NCBI GenBank assembly: GCA_964611435.1
Contig: CAZSXT010000008.1
Location: forward strand, 53,748 to 117,747
Direction of reading: 5' to 3'
DNA: 64,000 bases
DNA from: JAYPHU01 sp964611435
Lineage (GTDB): Bacteria; Pseudomonadota; Alphaproteobacteria; Rhodospirillales; UBA2165
Positions 52,733-62,173 of the stretch are shown in pieces. Position numbers and translations under genes: made by a program. The notes under the pieces are model-generated. The model was given only the letters and a program-made list of their open reading frames with translations, did not search any database and had not been told where the DNA came from. Numbering within the stretch: the first letter of the stretch is position 1; the number at the start of each line of letters is the position of its first letter.

Positions 52733-53680
52733 ATGAACATCAATCTCAGCCTCGCCCAAAAATTTTTCGACCTTGGAGACCTGGAAAGCGCCAGGGCGGC
52801 CTGCGAGGCCAGTCTTTTGGATGAGGCTTCGCCCGAAGGACGTTTCCTCCTCGCGCAAATATATATCGCCGCAGAAGACCCCAAAGGCGCGGTCAGCAAC
52901 ATGCTTTTGGCGCTCGACTCGAACGCGCTGGACAGTATACATGTTCATGGATTCATCGCTTATCTTTCGAGACTTGGGTGGCCACGACTCGAAAAAGAGA
53001 ACTGCGCCGATATGGCGCGAAAGTTCTTGGCAACGGCGATTAAAACACCCGACTCCATCAACAAACAGTCTTTGGCTCTGTTCGTGGATTCGGTGAAGTC
53101 TCTTCCCGATTTTCACACGGCCCTGGCCTGGGTCACCACTCTCGAAATAAATGATGCCGCAGCACAATCTGCCCAATTGCGGTTGAAAGACCTGATCTAC
53201 AATCACGTGCTTTGGGCCGTTCTCGCGGCGGAAATCATCCCCGATCCGCAAATGGAAGACCTCCTGACCGGAATAAGAAGCCTGCTGTTGGAACTTTCCG
53301 TGACTGCGCCCGAACATCTGGAGGATTTCCCCATCGGGTTTTGTACCGCCTTGGCGACGCAGTTTACGATGACCGAGTTCATCTATGACCTGACCGAGAA
53401 AGACGCGAGCAACGGCAACCAATTGATTGCCTCGCTTAAGTCGAGCGCAGGTGGAGACCCCGTGGAAACGGCCAAACGGCTTTGCATCGCCGCCATGGTT
53501 GAGTCAATCCGCCCTCTTGTTTGCGAGATACCTGATTTCAAGAAACTTCCCGATCTCGACCCACTCATCAAGCTACAGGTGGGAGACCCAGAGGAAGAGG
53601 AAGAATTGGACGCGACCCTTCAACACATTTCCGGCGCAGCCGATCATGGGCCGGGTCCGGTGCAGCACCAGTATGAGTAA
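52733..53680 (+). CDS. N-terminal TPR-like half of a TPR-methyltransferase, cut by in-frame ochre stop
   Basis: A 315-codon frame of helical repeats beginning with a TPR-like unit (LAQKFFDLGDLESARAACEASL). It ends VQHQYE-stop (TAA 53678-53680). The next codons in the same frame read FPFPRW, and QYExxPYPRW is the motif that precedes the methyltransferase domain in known TPR-methyltransferase fusions. Hence one gene, 52733-54535 (600 residues), has been split by a single nonsense change, most likely GAA to TAA. Confidence 0.8.
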   Translation: MNINLSLAQKFFDLGDLESARAACEASLLDEASPEGRFLLAQIYIAAEDPKGAVSNMLLALDSNALDSIHVHGFIAYLSRLGWPRLEKENCADMARKFLATAIKTPDSINKQSLALFVDSVKSLPDFHTALAWVTTLEINDAAAQSAQLRLKDLIYNHVLWAVLAAEIIPDPQMEDLLTGIRSLLLELSVTAPEHLEDFPIGFCTALATQFTMTEFIYDLTEKDASNGNQLIASLKSSAGGDPVETAKRLCIAAMVESIRPLVCEIPDFKKLPDLDPLIKLQVGDPEEEEELDATLQHISGAADHGPGPVQHQYE

Positions 53681-54535
53681 TTTCCTTTTCCCCGGTGGTC
53701 CACGTTGGCGCCCCAATCTCCAACGACTATCGGCGATACGTTGGCGCATTTGTTTCCCGATTTTACGCCGGATCAAAAATTGTTTCGGAAGAGTGAGATG
53801 CTGATCGCGGGATGCGGCAGCGGCCATCAAGTCCTTTTGGCCGCGACCCGGTACCCGGACAACACAATCACAGCGCTTGATATCAGCAGGCCAAGTCTTG
53901 CCTATGCTTCACGAAAAGCCCGGGAATACGGCAAGCGGAAGATCAGATTCTTTCAGGCCGATCTCCATGCGGTGGATCGGCTGGATCATAAATTCGATGT
54001 CATCGAATGCACCGGTGTCCTCCACCACCTGGCCGATCCAAAGTCCGGCTGGCAAGTTCTGGCAGACTGCTTGGGGCCCAACGGCGTTATGAAGATCGCT
54101 CTCTACAGCAAAGCCGCCCGGCGGAGCATCAGGGCCGCCCAGTCACTATTTTCTTCCGGGGAGACGCCTAGTCATGTGACTGAGTTCAGACAGGCCAGGC
54201 AAGTACTTAGGCGGCTTCCTGACTCCAACCCCGCCAAGGACGTCGTTAGATTCACCGATTTCTACTCTAAAAGCGGCCTGAAAGATTTGCTCTTCCACGA
54301 ACAAGAGGCGGCCTATGATCTTTCCGAAATCCGGCAGATGGTGAACGCGTTATCCTTAAAGATGATCGGCATGCAAATGCCGTCCGGCGAGGTCGAAAGA
54401 CAATACAGCCAGATGTTCCCGGACGACGCCAATCGGGCAGATTTTGAGAGTTTGGCGGCTTTCGAAAACCACTATCCCGACACGTTTTCAAACATGTATG
54501 TACTTTGGTGCCGTAAGGCCGATGGGAGCCAGTAA
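53681..54535 (+). CDS. C-terminal class I SAM-dependent methyltransferase half of the split gene
   Basis: After FPFPRW this frame encodes a Rossmann-type methyltransferase: motif I IAGCGSGHQVLLAA (around 53800-53845), ALDISRPSLAYA (motif II) and ECTGVLHHLADP (motif IV). Its substrate is unknown. A TTG at 53705 could act as a start, so the domain may still be made alone. Confidence 0.85.
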   Translation, partial: FPFPRWSTLAPQSPTTIGDTLAHLFPDFTPDQKLFRKSEMLIAGCGSGHQVLLAATRYPDNTITALDISRPSLAYASRKAREYGKRKIRFFQADLHAVDRLDHKFDVIECTGVLHHLADPKSGWQVLADCLGPNGVMKIALYSKAARRSIRAAQSLFSSGETPSHVTEFRQARQVLRRLPDSNPAKDVVRFTDFYSKSGLKDLLFHEQEAAYDLSEIRQMVNALSLKMIGMQMPSGEVERQYSQMFPDDANRADFESLAAFENHYPDTFSNMYVLWCRKADGSQ

Positions 54536-54627
54536 CCTCTCTCAATCGTGAGTGTCACCACACTTGCCGCTCTGACCGAATCCGCGCAGACTTTGTTCAT
54601 CCAAACAGAACTTAGGAGACCGCTGCC

Positions 54628-55041
54628 ATGTCCACAGAGCTACTGTACCTGTTTCTCACTGCCGTTTTATTGTCGGTGCTGTGGATCCCTCAAGTCATTT
54701 GCCAGGTCAATTTCAAGGGCTTGCTGACGCCGGAGGAATATCGGGACCTGCGCGACTTGTCCGGCGCACCAAAGGTCCTGCTGCGAGCCAACCGGGCGCA
54801 TGTGAACCTGGTGGAGCAATTCGGTTCCTTCGCCGCGTTCATTGTCATCGCGCATTTGCTGGAGGTCTCGACCGCCGCCACCACCGGCGCGGCCATGGTG
54901 TTCTTCTGGGCGCGGATTATCCACGCCATCGCCATGCTAACGGGCGCCGGCATCATGCGGATCAGAACTCTGATCTTTACCGTAAGCGTCGCGGCACAAT
55001 TGGTGATCGCCTGGGAAATTGCAGCAGCGAAGCTGTTCTAG
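54628..55041 (+). CDS. MAPEG-family membrane protein
   Basis: A 137-residue four-TM protein of the MAPEG superfamily (glutathione/eicosanoid-related). RANRAHVNLVEQFGSFAAFIV is the family core with the RAxxAHxNxxE pattern, and FFWARIIHAIAML the third helix. Typical bacterial members are of unknown activity. AGGAG lies before the ATG. Confidence 0.9.
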   Translation: MSTELLYLFLTAVLLSVLWIPQVICQVNFKGLLTPEEYRDLRDLSGAPKVLLRANRAHVNLVEQFGSFAAFIVIAHLLEVSTAATTGAAMVFFWARIIHAIAMLTGAGIMRIRTLIFTVSVAAQLVIAWEIAAAKLF

Positions 55042-55168
55042 GCCCGCCTCCTGACAGCAGGAGAACGACTTGCACCGGCAAGCTCGCCGGCTGCCCTGTC
55101 GCGAGCGAAGCGCGTGACGTGATCTTTGCGCCGGACTAAGCTGATCCGACACCAACAAGGAGGCCGCG

Positions 55169-56278
55169 ATGTCCGCCAAGACGTATCCCGAGCACTACTT
55201 TCCCGGCGCTGAGGAACTCGCATCGGACGAGATGCGGATTACCGCACTCGGTACCGGCCGGCCTTTCCTAAGGCGCTCTCAGGCGAACGCAAGTTGGCTT
55301 ATTGAACTCGGCAACGGAGACAAGTTCGTTTTCGATTTCGGATTCGGTTCGCAGATGAACTTTACCGCGATGGAAATTCCTTATGGCGATATTACCGCTT
55401 GGTTCGCCACCCATCTGCACACTGATCACGTGGGAGACTTCGGCCAAGTCTGGATCGGCTCCTGGACCGGCGGCCGTCTAAAACCTCTGGAAGTCTACGG
55501 CCCTTCGGGACCGGAACCGAAATACGGTTTCAAGCACTTCTGCGAAAAGCAAATGGAGAGCTATGCCTGGGATACGGATACTCGGGTCGGCGCGCTTCCG
55601 GCGGTCGGGGCAGAAGTAAATGTCCACGAGTTCGACTATGCCAGGACCGGCCCGGTGTATGAACACAACGGGGTCACCATTTCCAGCTTTCCCGCCGTAC
55701 ATCAATATGACGGCCCGGTTAGCCTGCGCCTCGACTGGAACGGCCTCTCCTTCGTCTATTCCGGCGACACGACACCTAGCCAATTTTTTATCGACAATGC
55801 CCAAAATGCTGACGTGGTCGTCCACGAAACCTTCAATACAGTGGAACAATTAATGGAGCGGTCCGGCTATGACGAACGCTCCGCCCGCGCTATCGGAACC
55901 TTTATCCACTCAGCCCCGGAAGAAGCAGCCGTTGTACTCCGGGAAGTCGACCCCCGCCTCGCCGTGGTGTTCCATTTTTTGAACGATTTTGACACGGCGC
56001 AGGAAGTCTACGACAAGGTCCGGCTTCACTATGAAGGTCCACTAGCACTGGCGACCGACTTCCTGGTGGTGAACGTTACTCGGGATCAGATCATTACCCG
56101 CATGGCCGAAGTCACCAGTCACGCCTGGCCGAACAAGAGCAAACACGATGATTTCGGGAAGTCGGAAAGAAAACCCATGATCATGATGGCCGACTGGCTT
56201 CGGGAGGCTCAAATCTTTCCCAAGGTTCCCTCGGACCGAGGACTGGTCAATAAAAGCGACAAGCCGAACCTGAAGTAA
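55169..56278 (+). CDS. MBL-fold metallohydrolase (GntH-like group)
   Basis: A 369-residue cytoplasmic metallo-beta-lactamase-fold enzyme. The metal site HxHxDH reads THLHTDHVGDF, and later ligands lie in FPAVHQYDGP, YSGDTTPS and VVFHFLND. It resembles the group often named after the guanitoxin-pathway hydrolase GntH; that name does not imply the toxin here, as no other such gene is present. It is convergent with the molybdenum oxidoreductase, 6 bp apart. Confidence 0.8.
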   Translation: MSAKTYPEHYFPGAEELASDEMRITALGTGRPFLRRSQANASWLIELGNGDKFVFDFGFGSQMNFTAMEIPYGDITAWFATHLHTDHVGDFGQVWIGSWTGGRLKPLEVYGPSGPEPKYGFKHFCEKQMESYAWDTDTRVGALPAVGAEVNVHEFDYARTGPVYEHNGVTISSFPAVHQYDGPVSLRLDWNGLSFVYSGDTTPSQFFIDNAQNADVVVHETFNTVEQLMERSGYDERSARAIGTFIHSAPEEAAVVLREVDPRLAVVFHFLNDFDTAQEVYDKVRLHYEGPLALATDFLVVNVTRDQIITRMAEVTSHAWPNKSKHDDFGKSERKPMIMMADWLREAQIFPKVPSDRGLVNKSDKPNLK

Positions 56279-56284
56279 CCCGCC

Positions 56285-58513
56285 CTACACCCACTCCTGC
56301 ACATCGGCAACGTTTGACGTGTAGCGCTCTGCGATAGGCGGGCGCCAGGGTGTTTCTGCCTCGCCGGCTTTGACCACTCGGCACAAGAGCGCGCGGAGCT
56401 GATAGGTCCCCATCGCGGAACAGTAAGGTGGGTCCATACTGGTCAGCGTGTTGGCGTTGGAGCGCCAGATGCCGTGATCCGGCCCTTCGTCTTCCTCCGG
56501 GAACCACCAGCCGTGCTGGGCGTGGACGACGCGAGGATCAATCCCGTCGAAGATTTTGACCTTCTGCCGGCATTTACCACGAAGGCTTTCGATGGACACC
56601 CAGTCGCCTTCCTCGACGCCCAAGGCAGCCGCCGTTTGCGGGTGCAGCTCGCACTCGGGCTCTTTCCGGCCTTTGCGAAGTTTCGGCAGCTGCCGGTATT
56701 CGGACTGAAAGAACATGGGGATGCGCGCGCCGGTAATCAGGATGTACGGATACTCTTCGGCCAACTCGGGCGTGCTCACCGGGCTTTCCGGTGGCTCGTC
56801 AAACGACGGCAGCGGGTCGTAGCCCATCTCCTCTAACCGGGTTGAGTAGAGTTCGATCTTGCCGGTGGGGGTCTGGAAGCCGTTGTCCTCGTATTTGCGC
56901 CACTTAAACGCAGGCTGATAAAAGCCCATCTCCTTCAACTCTTCCCAGCCAAAATCGAGCTTGGTGCGCAACATACTGTCATAGACGTCTTGGGGGCTTT
57001 CCTGGCCGTGCTCGGTGCCCAGGCTGCGGCAGAGCTCCACCATGATATCTTCGTCCTGCTGGCATTCGGCGAACTGCACGGTTTTCTGCTGCGCCAGGAT
57101 CACGTTCTGGCCGTAGAACGGCACGGCCGGCAGCGCATCAACTTCGGCCCAGGTCGCGACCGGCAGCACCAAGTCCGCCAACTCCGCCGTTGGGGTCAGA
57201 TAGAGCTCGGCGACCACCAAATAATCCAGCGCCATCAACGTCTCATAGACCAGCTTTACATCTCCGTAGGTGGAGAGCGCATTGTTGCCGAAGATCAGAC
57301 CGGTGCGGATCGGATAGGGATCGCCCGTCCGAATGGCATTGAAGACGGTCGGGATATGGGCAGAGGGCAGTTGGGCGAGTTCGCCGCTCAGCACTTTATA
57401 GTCGTCAAAGCCTAGGCGCTTCTTTTGCTGCTCCATGGGCATCTTGTCGAACAGTTGCGGGAACGGCGGCAGGGGCACCATACCGAAGGCCCAACTTCCG
57501 GGCTGGTCGATATTGCCTGTGATGGACGGCAGGCACAAAAGCGCGCGCACGGTCTGGAAGCAGGCCGGCGTGTGTTCGATGGCGCACCCCCATTCCAGCA
57601 TCGACGGTTTGACCTCGGCATACATGCGGGCGGCGGCGCGGATCTTCTCCGCCGGCACCCAGGTGATGGGTTCCGCCCATTCCGGCGTGTACTGCTTGAC
57701 CCGCTCGGCGAGCTCCGCGAACCCATGGGTCCACTCGGCGACGAAGTCTTTATCTTCAAGCCCCTCCTCGATGATCACATGGAGCATGGCCAGCGCCAGG
57801 GCGTCATCGGTGCCGGGACGGAGCTGCAGCCACAAATCAGCTTTCTTGGCGAGATAGGTTTCCCGCGGATCAACGACGATGGTCTTGCATTTGCGCGCCA
57901 AGGCCTCCTTCACGCCGAAGCCCAGTTCCCCGTCGGGACCGGAATACAGCGGGTTGTGTCCCCAGAACAGGATGAGTTCCGGATAGATGTCGTTCGTATA
58001 GGTGCAGATCGGCAACTGCCCCATGGTCAGGACGCTGCCGTGGACGCGGGGCCGGAAACATTGCGCCGTGCCGGGCTCACACCAGTTGGGCGTGCCGATG
58101 GCGTTGGCGAAGCGGGACACGAACGGGAAATGATGCCGGCCGGTGCCGGTGCCAACCCAAATCGATTCAGCCCCGTCCTTCTCCGTCGCGCTGCGAATTT
58201 TGTCGGCGATCTCGTCCAACGCCTCGTCCCAGGAAATCCTTTCCCAGCGCCCTTCCCCGCGTTCACCGACGCGCCGCATCGGGTATTTCAGCCGGCGGGG
58301 ATTATAGACCTGCTCCAGACTGGCCGCACCCAAGGGGCACAGCTTGCCCTTGTTCATGGGGTTGTCGGGATCGCCCTCAATCTTAACGAGTTGGTCGCCG
58401 TCGACATGCATCAAGGTGCCGCAACCGCCATGACACATCCGGCAGGCACTTTTAATGACTTTTGTAGTTTCGCCGGCAGCGCCTTTCGAAGAGTTTGGTG
58501 TTTGATCAAGCAT
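56285..58513 (-). CDS. Molybdopterin oxidoreductase with N-terminal 4Fe-4S site (FdhF/PhsA-like)
   Basis: A 742-residue DMSO-reductase-family catalytic subunit. Cys24, Cys27, Cys31 and Cys59 (ACRMCHGGCG ... LCPLG) bind a 4Fe-4S cluster. The cofactor domains carry ELILFWGHNPLYSGP, ELADLVLPVATWAE and, in the C-terminal part, VEEGDWVSIESLRG. No twin-arginine signal is seen, so it is probably cytoplasmic. No beta or gamma subunit adjoins it, so the electron partner is unknown. The substrate could be formate, a sulfur compound or other. Confidence 0.9.
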   Translation of the reverse strand: MLDQTPNSSKGAAGETTKVIKSACRMCHGGCGTLMHVDGDQLVKIEGDPDNPMNKGKLCPLGAASLEQVYNPRRLKYPMRRVGERGEGRWERISWDEALDEIADKIRSATEKDGAESIWVGTGTGRHHFPFVSRFANAIGTPNWCEPGTAQCFRPRVHGSVLTMGQLPICTYTNDIYPELILFWGHNPLYSGPDGELGFGVKEALARKCKTIVVDPRETYLAKKADLWLQLRPGTDDALALAMLHVIIEEGLEDKDFVAEWTHGFAELAERVKQYTPEWAEPITWVPAEKIRAAARMYAEVKPSMLEWGCAIEHTPACFQTVRALLCLPSITGNIDQPGSWAFGMVPLPPFPQLFDKMPMEQQKKRLGFDDYKVLSGELAQLPSAHIPTVFNAIRTGDPYPIRTGLIFGNNALSTYGDVKLVYETLMALDYLVVAELYLTPTAELADLVLPVATWAEVDALPAVPFYGQNVILAQQKTVQFAECQQDEDIMVELCRSLGTEHGQESPQDVYDSMLRTKLDFGWEELKEMGFYQPAFKWRKYEDNGFQTPTGKIELYSTRLEEMGYDPLPSFDEPPESPVSTPELAEEYPYILITGARIPMFFQSEYRQLPKLRKGRKEPECELHPQTAAALGVEEGDWVSIESLRGKCRQKVKIFDGIDPRVVHAQHGWWFPEEDEGPDHGIWRSNANTLTSMDPPYCSAMGTYQLRALLCRVVKAGEAETPWRPPIAERYTSNVADVQEWV

Positions 58514-58756
58514 GACGCCTCTCTCGATGTGTCCGCCATCCTAACACTTCAGGTTTAGCGCTGTCGAAACCTGAAATCCGCTTGTTAGGGCCATGGACTC
58601 TCTGAAAGATAAGTGTAACGATACAATTTTGGTCAATAGTCACAATCAGTTCCGGCTTGAGATCAATCATTGGTTCGTGTTACCGCTAGTCTCTGTCGTG
58701 GCTTTGTATTCACACGTGATCAAACTCTTGAAGATCTAAATTCCGAGGAGGGATAA

Positions 58757-59776
58757 ATGAAAACCAAACTCTTAACCGCCATTTCTGCCGTTGGCGCCGT
58801 CGCCATGATGGCGACCGCCGCCTCCGCGGCGACACTCGACGACGTCAAAAAGAAGGGCGTCCTGTCCTGCGGCGTTAGCACCGGGCTTCCGGGCTTCTCC
58901 GCGCCTGATGCGAACAAAGTCTGGGCCGGCCTGGATGTCGATGTCTGCCGTGGCGTGGCCGCCGCTGTTTTGGGCGACGCCAAGAAGGTCAAATACACCC
59001 CGTTGACCGCGAAGGAACGTTTCACCGCCTTGCAATCCGGCGAAATCGATATCCTCAGCCGGAACACCACCTGGACCCATACCCGCGACACTTCGCTGGG
59101 TCTGAACTTTGCCGGCGTGAATTACTATGACGGTCAGGGCTTCCTGGTCACCAAAAAGCTCGGCGTGAAAAGCGCCAAGGAACTGGACGGCGCCGCTTTC
59201 TGCATCCAGGCGGGCACCACCACCGAACTGAACCTGGCTGACTATTTCCGCCACAACAAAATGCAGTACAAACCGGTCGTGTTCGATACCTCCGAACAGA
59301 CCCTCGCCGGTTTTGAATCCAACCGCTGCGACGTACTGACATCCGATCAGTCTCAGCTTTATGCGCTGCGCACCAAGCTGAAAAACCCGAACGGCGCCAT
59401 GGTGCTGCCGGAAATCATTTCCAAGGAACCGCTAGGCCCCGTGGTCCGTCAGGGCGACGACCAGTGGTTCAACATCGTGAAATGGACCCTCAATGTCATG
59501 ATCGCGGCAGAAGAGTACGGAATCACGTCCGCCAATGCGGACGCCAAGAAATCCGACAAAAACCCGAACGTGGCCCGCATCGTGGGAACGTCCGGCGACA
59601 TGGGCAAGATGCTCGGCCTCGACAATGAATGGGGTTACCGGATTGTCAAACAAGTGGGTAACTACGGCGAATCCTTCGAACGCAACGTGGGCTCCGGCTC
59701 GCCGCTGAAGATTTCCCGTGGCGTAAACGCACAGTGGAACGCCGGCGGCATTCTCTACGCCCCGCCGATCCGCTAA
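58757..59776 (+). CDS. aapJ: General L-amino acid ABC transporter substrate-binding protein AapJ
   Basis: A 339-residue periplasmic PAAT-family receptor. Signal peptide to about residue 24 (TAASAATL). VLSCGVSTGLPGFSAPD, GLDVDVCRGVAAAV and ILSRNTTWTHTRD are AapJ/BztA hallmarks. GAGGAGGG precedes the ATG. First gene of the aap operon; expressed in excess over the permeases, presumably helped by the stem-loop after it. Confidence 0.95.
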   Translation: MKTKLLTAISAVGAVAMMATAASAATLDDVKKKGVLSCGVSTGLPGFSAPDANKVWAGLDVDVCRGVAAAVLGDAKKVKYTPLTAKERFTALQSGEIDILSRNTTWTHTRDTSLGLNFAGVNYYDGQGFLVTKKLGVKSAKELDGAAFCIQAGTTTELNLADYFRHNKMQYKPVVFDTSEQTLAGFESNRCDVLTSDQSQLYALRTKLKNPNGAMVLPEIISKEPLGPVVRQGDDQWFNIVKWTLNVMIAAEEYGITSANADAKKSDKNPNVARIVGTSGDMGKMLGLDNEWGYRIVKQVGNYGESFERNVGSGSPLKISRGVNAQWNAGGILYAPPIR

Positions 59777-59788
59777 TCGAAATGACGT

Positions 59789-59816
59789 GGCCCCTGAATC
59801 ATCCGATTCAGGGGCC
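59789..59816 (+). terminator. Perfect stem-loop between aapJ and aapQ
   Basis: GGCCCCTGAATC and GATTCAGGGGCC form a perfect 12-bp stem with loop ATCC, followed by GTTCATTTT. It lies 13 bp after aapJ and within the operon. Such structures partly end transcription or protect the upstream mRNA, raising receptor over permease. Confidence 0.8.
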
Positions 59817-59856
59817 GTTCATTTTCAACGCCTTCCACACCTTGGCCTGATCCCAT

Positions 59857-61053
59857 ATGGCTGACCAGCAAAATACCGGCGGCGTCACGATGCCGTCAAA
59901 GCCACCGCCTTGGAACGACCCGGTTGTCCGATCGATCGTTTTCCAAATCGTGGCGCTTATCCTGCTGGCTTGGTTTTTCTGGACGATCTTTCAAAACACA
60001 TTGACGAATATGGAGACCCGCGGGATCTCCACCGGCTTCGCTTTCCTTAACCGGGAAGCCGGGTTCGGCATCCTAATGAGCCTCATCGAATATGATGAGA
60101 GCCATACCTACGGACGGACATTTGTTGTCGGTCTCTTAAACACCATCCTGGTGTCGGTACTCGGCATCATCATCGCCACCATCCTCGGATTTGTCATGGG
60201 TGTGGCGCGGCTTTCCGATAACTGGATCGTCGCCCGGCTGGCCTCCATCTACGTCGAAACGCTGCGGAACATCCCATTGCTGCTGCAACTGTTCTTCTGG
60301 TACACGGCGGTCCTACAGGCCCTGCCGGGGCCCCGCAGCAGCCTCAAGCTGAGCGAAAATATTTACCTGAATAACCGCGGCCTTAATATTCCCAAACCGA
60401 TATTCCAAGACGGCTTCGAATTTGTCTGGATCGCGCTTTTGGTGGCCATCGCCGGAATCTTTGTATTACTCCGCTGGGCCACCAAGCGATTGGATGAAAC
60501 CGGTCATACCTTCCCAGTTTTTTGGACCTCTGTCGGCCTGTTCATCGGCCTGCCCCTACTGGTATTTCTGATTATGGGTTTGCCCCTGAACTTCGAGGTT
60601 GCCCGGGCCACCCGGTTTAGCCTGAGCGGCGGCGCCAACCTGATCCCCGAATTTATTGCGCTGCTGATCGGTCTCAGTACGTATACTGCCGCCTTCATCG
60701 CGGAGATCGTCCGCGCCGGTATCCTGGCAGTGAGCCATGGGCAAACAGAGGCCGCCCGGTCGCTGGGCCTGCGCCATGGTCAGACCCTGCAGCTGATCGT
60801 CATCCCGCAGGCCATGCGGGTGATCATCCCACCGCTGACCAGTCAGTATCTGAACCTGACCAAGAACTCGTCCCTGGCTGCGGCGATCGCCTATCCGGAT
60901 TTGGTCTCCGTCTTCGCCGGCACGACCTTGAACCAGGCCGGCCAGGCGCTGGAAATCATCGGCATGGTGATGGCGGTCTATCTGAGCCTCAGCCTCGGCA
61001 TCTCGTTCCTGATGAACCTCTACAATAAAAAAATGGCGTTGGTGGAGCGATGA
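59857..61053 (+). CDS. aapQ: Amino acid ABC transporter permease AapQ
   Basis: A 398-residue PAAT permease with eight or so TM helices. WNDPVVRSIVFQIVALIL near the start and the EAA loop EAARSLGLRHGQTLQLIVIPQA are characteristic. Larger than single-domain permeases, as is usual for AapQ. Overlaps aapM by 4 bp. Confidence 0.95.
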   Translation: MADQQNTGGVTMPSKPPPWNDPVVRSIVFQIVALILLAWFFWTIFQNTLTNMETRGISTGFAFLNREAGFGILMSLIEYDESHTYGRTFVVGLLNTILVSVLGIIIATILGFVMGVARLSDNWIVARLASIYVETLRNIPLLLQLFFWYTAVLQALPGPRSSLKLSENIYLNNRGLNIPKPIFQDGFEFVWIALLVAIAGIFVLLRWATKRLDETGHTFPVFWTSVGLFIGLPLLVFLIMGLPLNFEVARATRFSLSGGANLIPEFIALLIGLSTYTAAFIAEIVRAGILAVSHGQTEAARSLGLRHGQTLQLIVIPQAMRVIIPPLTSQYLNLTKNSSLAAAIAYPDLVSVFAGTTLNQAGQALEIIGMVMAVYLSLSLGISFLMNLYNKKMALVER

Positions 61054-62153
61054 CGGACAGCAATTGGCAACCCGCACCGTCTCTCCCGCCCCCCGCCGCA
61101 ACCGTCGGCTGGATCGGCTGGGTGCGCGCGAACCTGATCTCGTCGTTTTCCAATTCGGTTCTGACGGTGGTGTTGGGCGTCGCCATTATTTATTACGGCT
61201 GGCAGATCCTTGACTGGGCGCTGTTCAGCGCCGATTTTGCCGGCGTGGACCAAAAGGATTGTGAGAGTTCCGGCGCCTGCTGGGTCTTCATTCGGAGCCG
61301 TCTGGATTTCTTCATCTACGGGTTTTATCCAAACGCTGAAATCTGGCGTATCAATGTCATGTTCGGCCTTCTTGCGGTGTTGATCATCCCGCATTTCTTC
61401 GAAGGCTTTAAACACAAGAAACTCTTCGGCTGGCTGCTTATAACCGCTTTTCCCGTTGTCAGCGGCATCCTTCTGTTGGGCGGCATACTGGGCCTGGAAC
61501 CAGTTGAAACGGACAAGTGGGGTGGTCTGGCCCTGACCCTTGTCCTGGCATTTGTCGGCATCGTTGCCGCCCTGCCCCTAGGTATCTTACTGGCGCTGGG
61601 CCGCCGGTCCGATATGCCGATCATCCGCGGTATCTGCGTCTGCTTTATTGAATTGTGGCGGGGTGTGCCGCTGATTTCAGTGCTGTTCATGGCGTCGGTC
61701 ATGCTGCCCCTGTTCCTGCCGGAGGGCGTTAACTTCAACAAATTGCTGCGCGCGCTGATCGGCATCACCATGTTCCAGTCCGCCTATATGGCGGAAGTGG
61801 TGCGCGGCGGCCTGCAGGCCATTCCCAAAGGTCAATACGAAGCGGCCGCGGCTCTGGGTCTTGGCTATTGGAAATCCATGCGGCTGATCATCCTGCCGCA
61901 GGCTCTGAAGCTGGTGATCCCCGGAATCGTGAATACGTTTATCGGTCTGTTCAAGGACACGACCCTGGTGTTGATCATCGGCCTGTTTGAAGTTCTGCAA
62001 ACGATGAACACATCCATCACCGATCCGGCCTGGAGCAATGTTGCCGTCGAGGGATACGTGTTCGCCGGTGCGGTCTTCTGGGTCTTCTGTTACGCAATGT
62101 CCAAGTACAGCCAGGCGCTGGAACGAAAGCTCCACACCGGCCATAAGCGATAA
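61050..62153 (+). CDS. aapM: Amino acid ABC transporter permease AapM
   Basis: A 367-residue PAAT permease. EAAAALGLGYWKSMRLIILPQ is the EAA loop, and GWIGWVRANLISSFSNSVLTV the family start. Forms a heterodimer with AapQ. Confidence 0.95.
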   Translation: MTDSNWQPAPSLPPPAATVGWIGWVRANLISSFSNSVLTVVLGVAIIYYGWQILDWALFSADFAGVDQKDCESSGACWVFIRSRLDFFIYGFYPNAEIWRINVMFGLLAVLIIPHFFEGFKHKKLFGWLLITAFPVVSGILLLGGILGLEPVETDKWGGLALTLVLAFVGIVAALPLGILLALGRRSDMPIIRGICVCFIELWRGVPLISVLFMASVMLPLFLPEGVNFNKLLRALIGITMFQSAYMAEVVRGGLQAIPKGQYEAAAALGLGYWKSMRLIILPQALKLVIPGIVNTFIGLFKDTTLVLIIGLFEVLQTMNTSITDPAWSNVAVEGYVFAGAVFWVFCYAMSKYSQALERKLHTGHKR

Positions 62154-62173
62154 GGAATTTACGGAGAATAGTC

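Noticed and set aside
39950..54535. Genetic-code change with TAA/TAG read as sense
   Set aside because: TAA and TAG end many intact genes here (for example rhlE, LysR, serS, aapM, aapP), so a general reassignment is excluded. Only local suppression, mutation or error remain.
55169..56278. Guanitoxin biosynthesis locus
   Set aside because: Only an MBL-fold protein resembling GntH is present; none of the other pathway genes is found, so the family name should not be taken as function.
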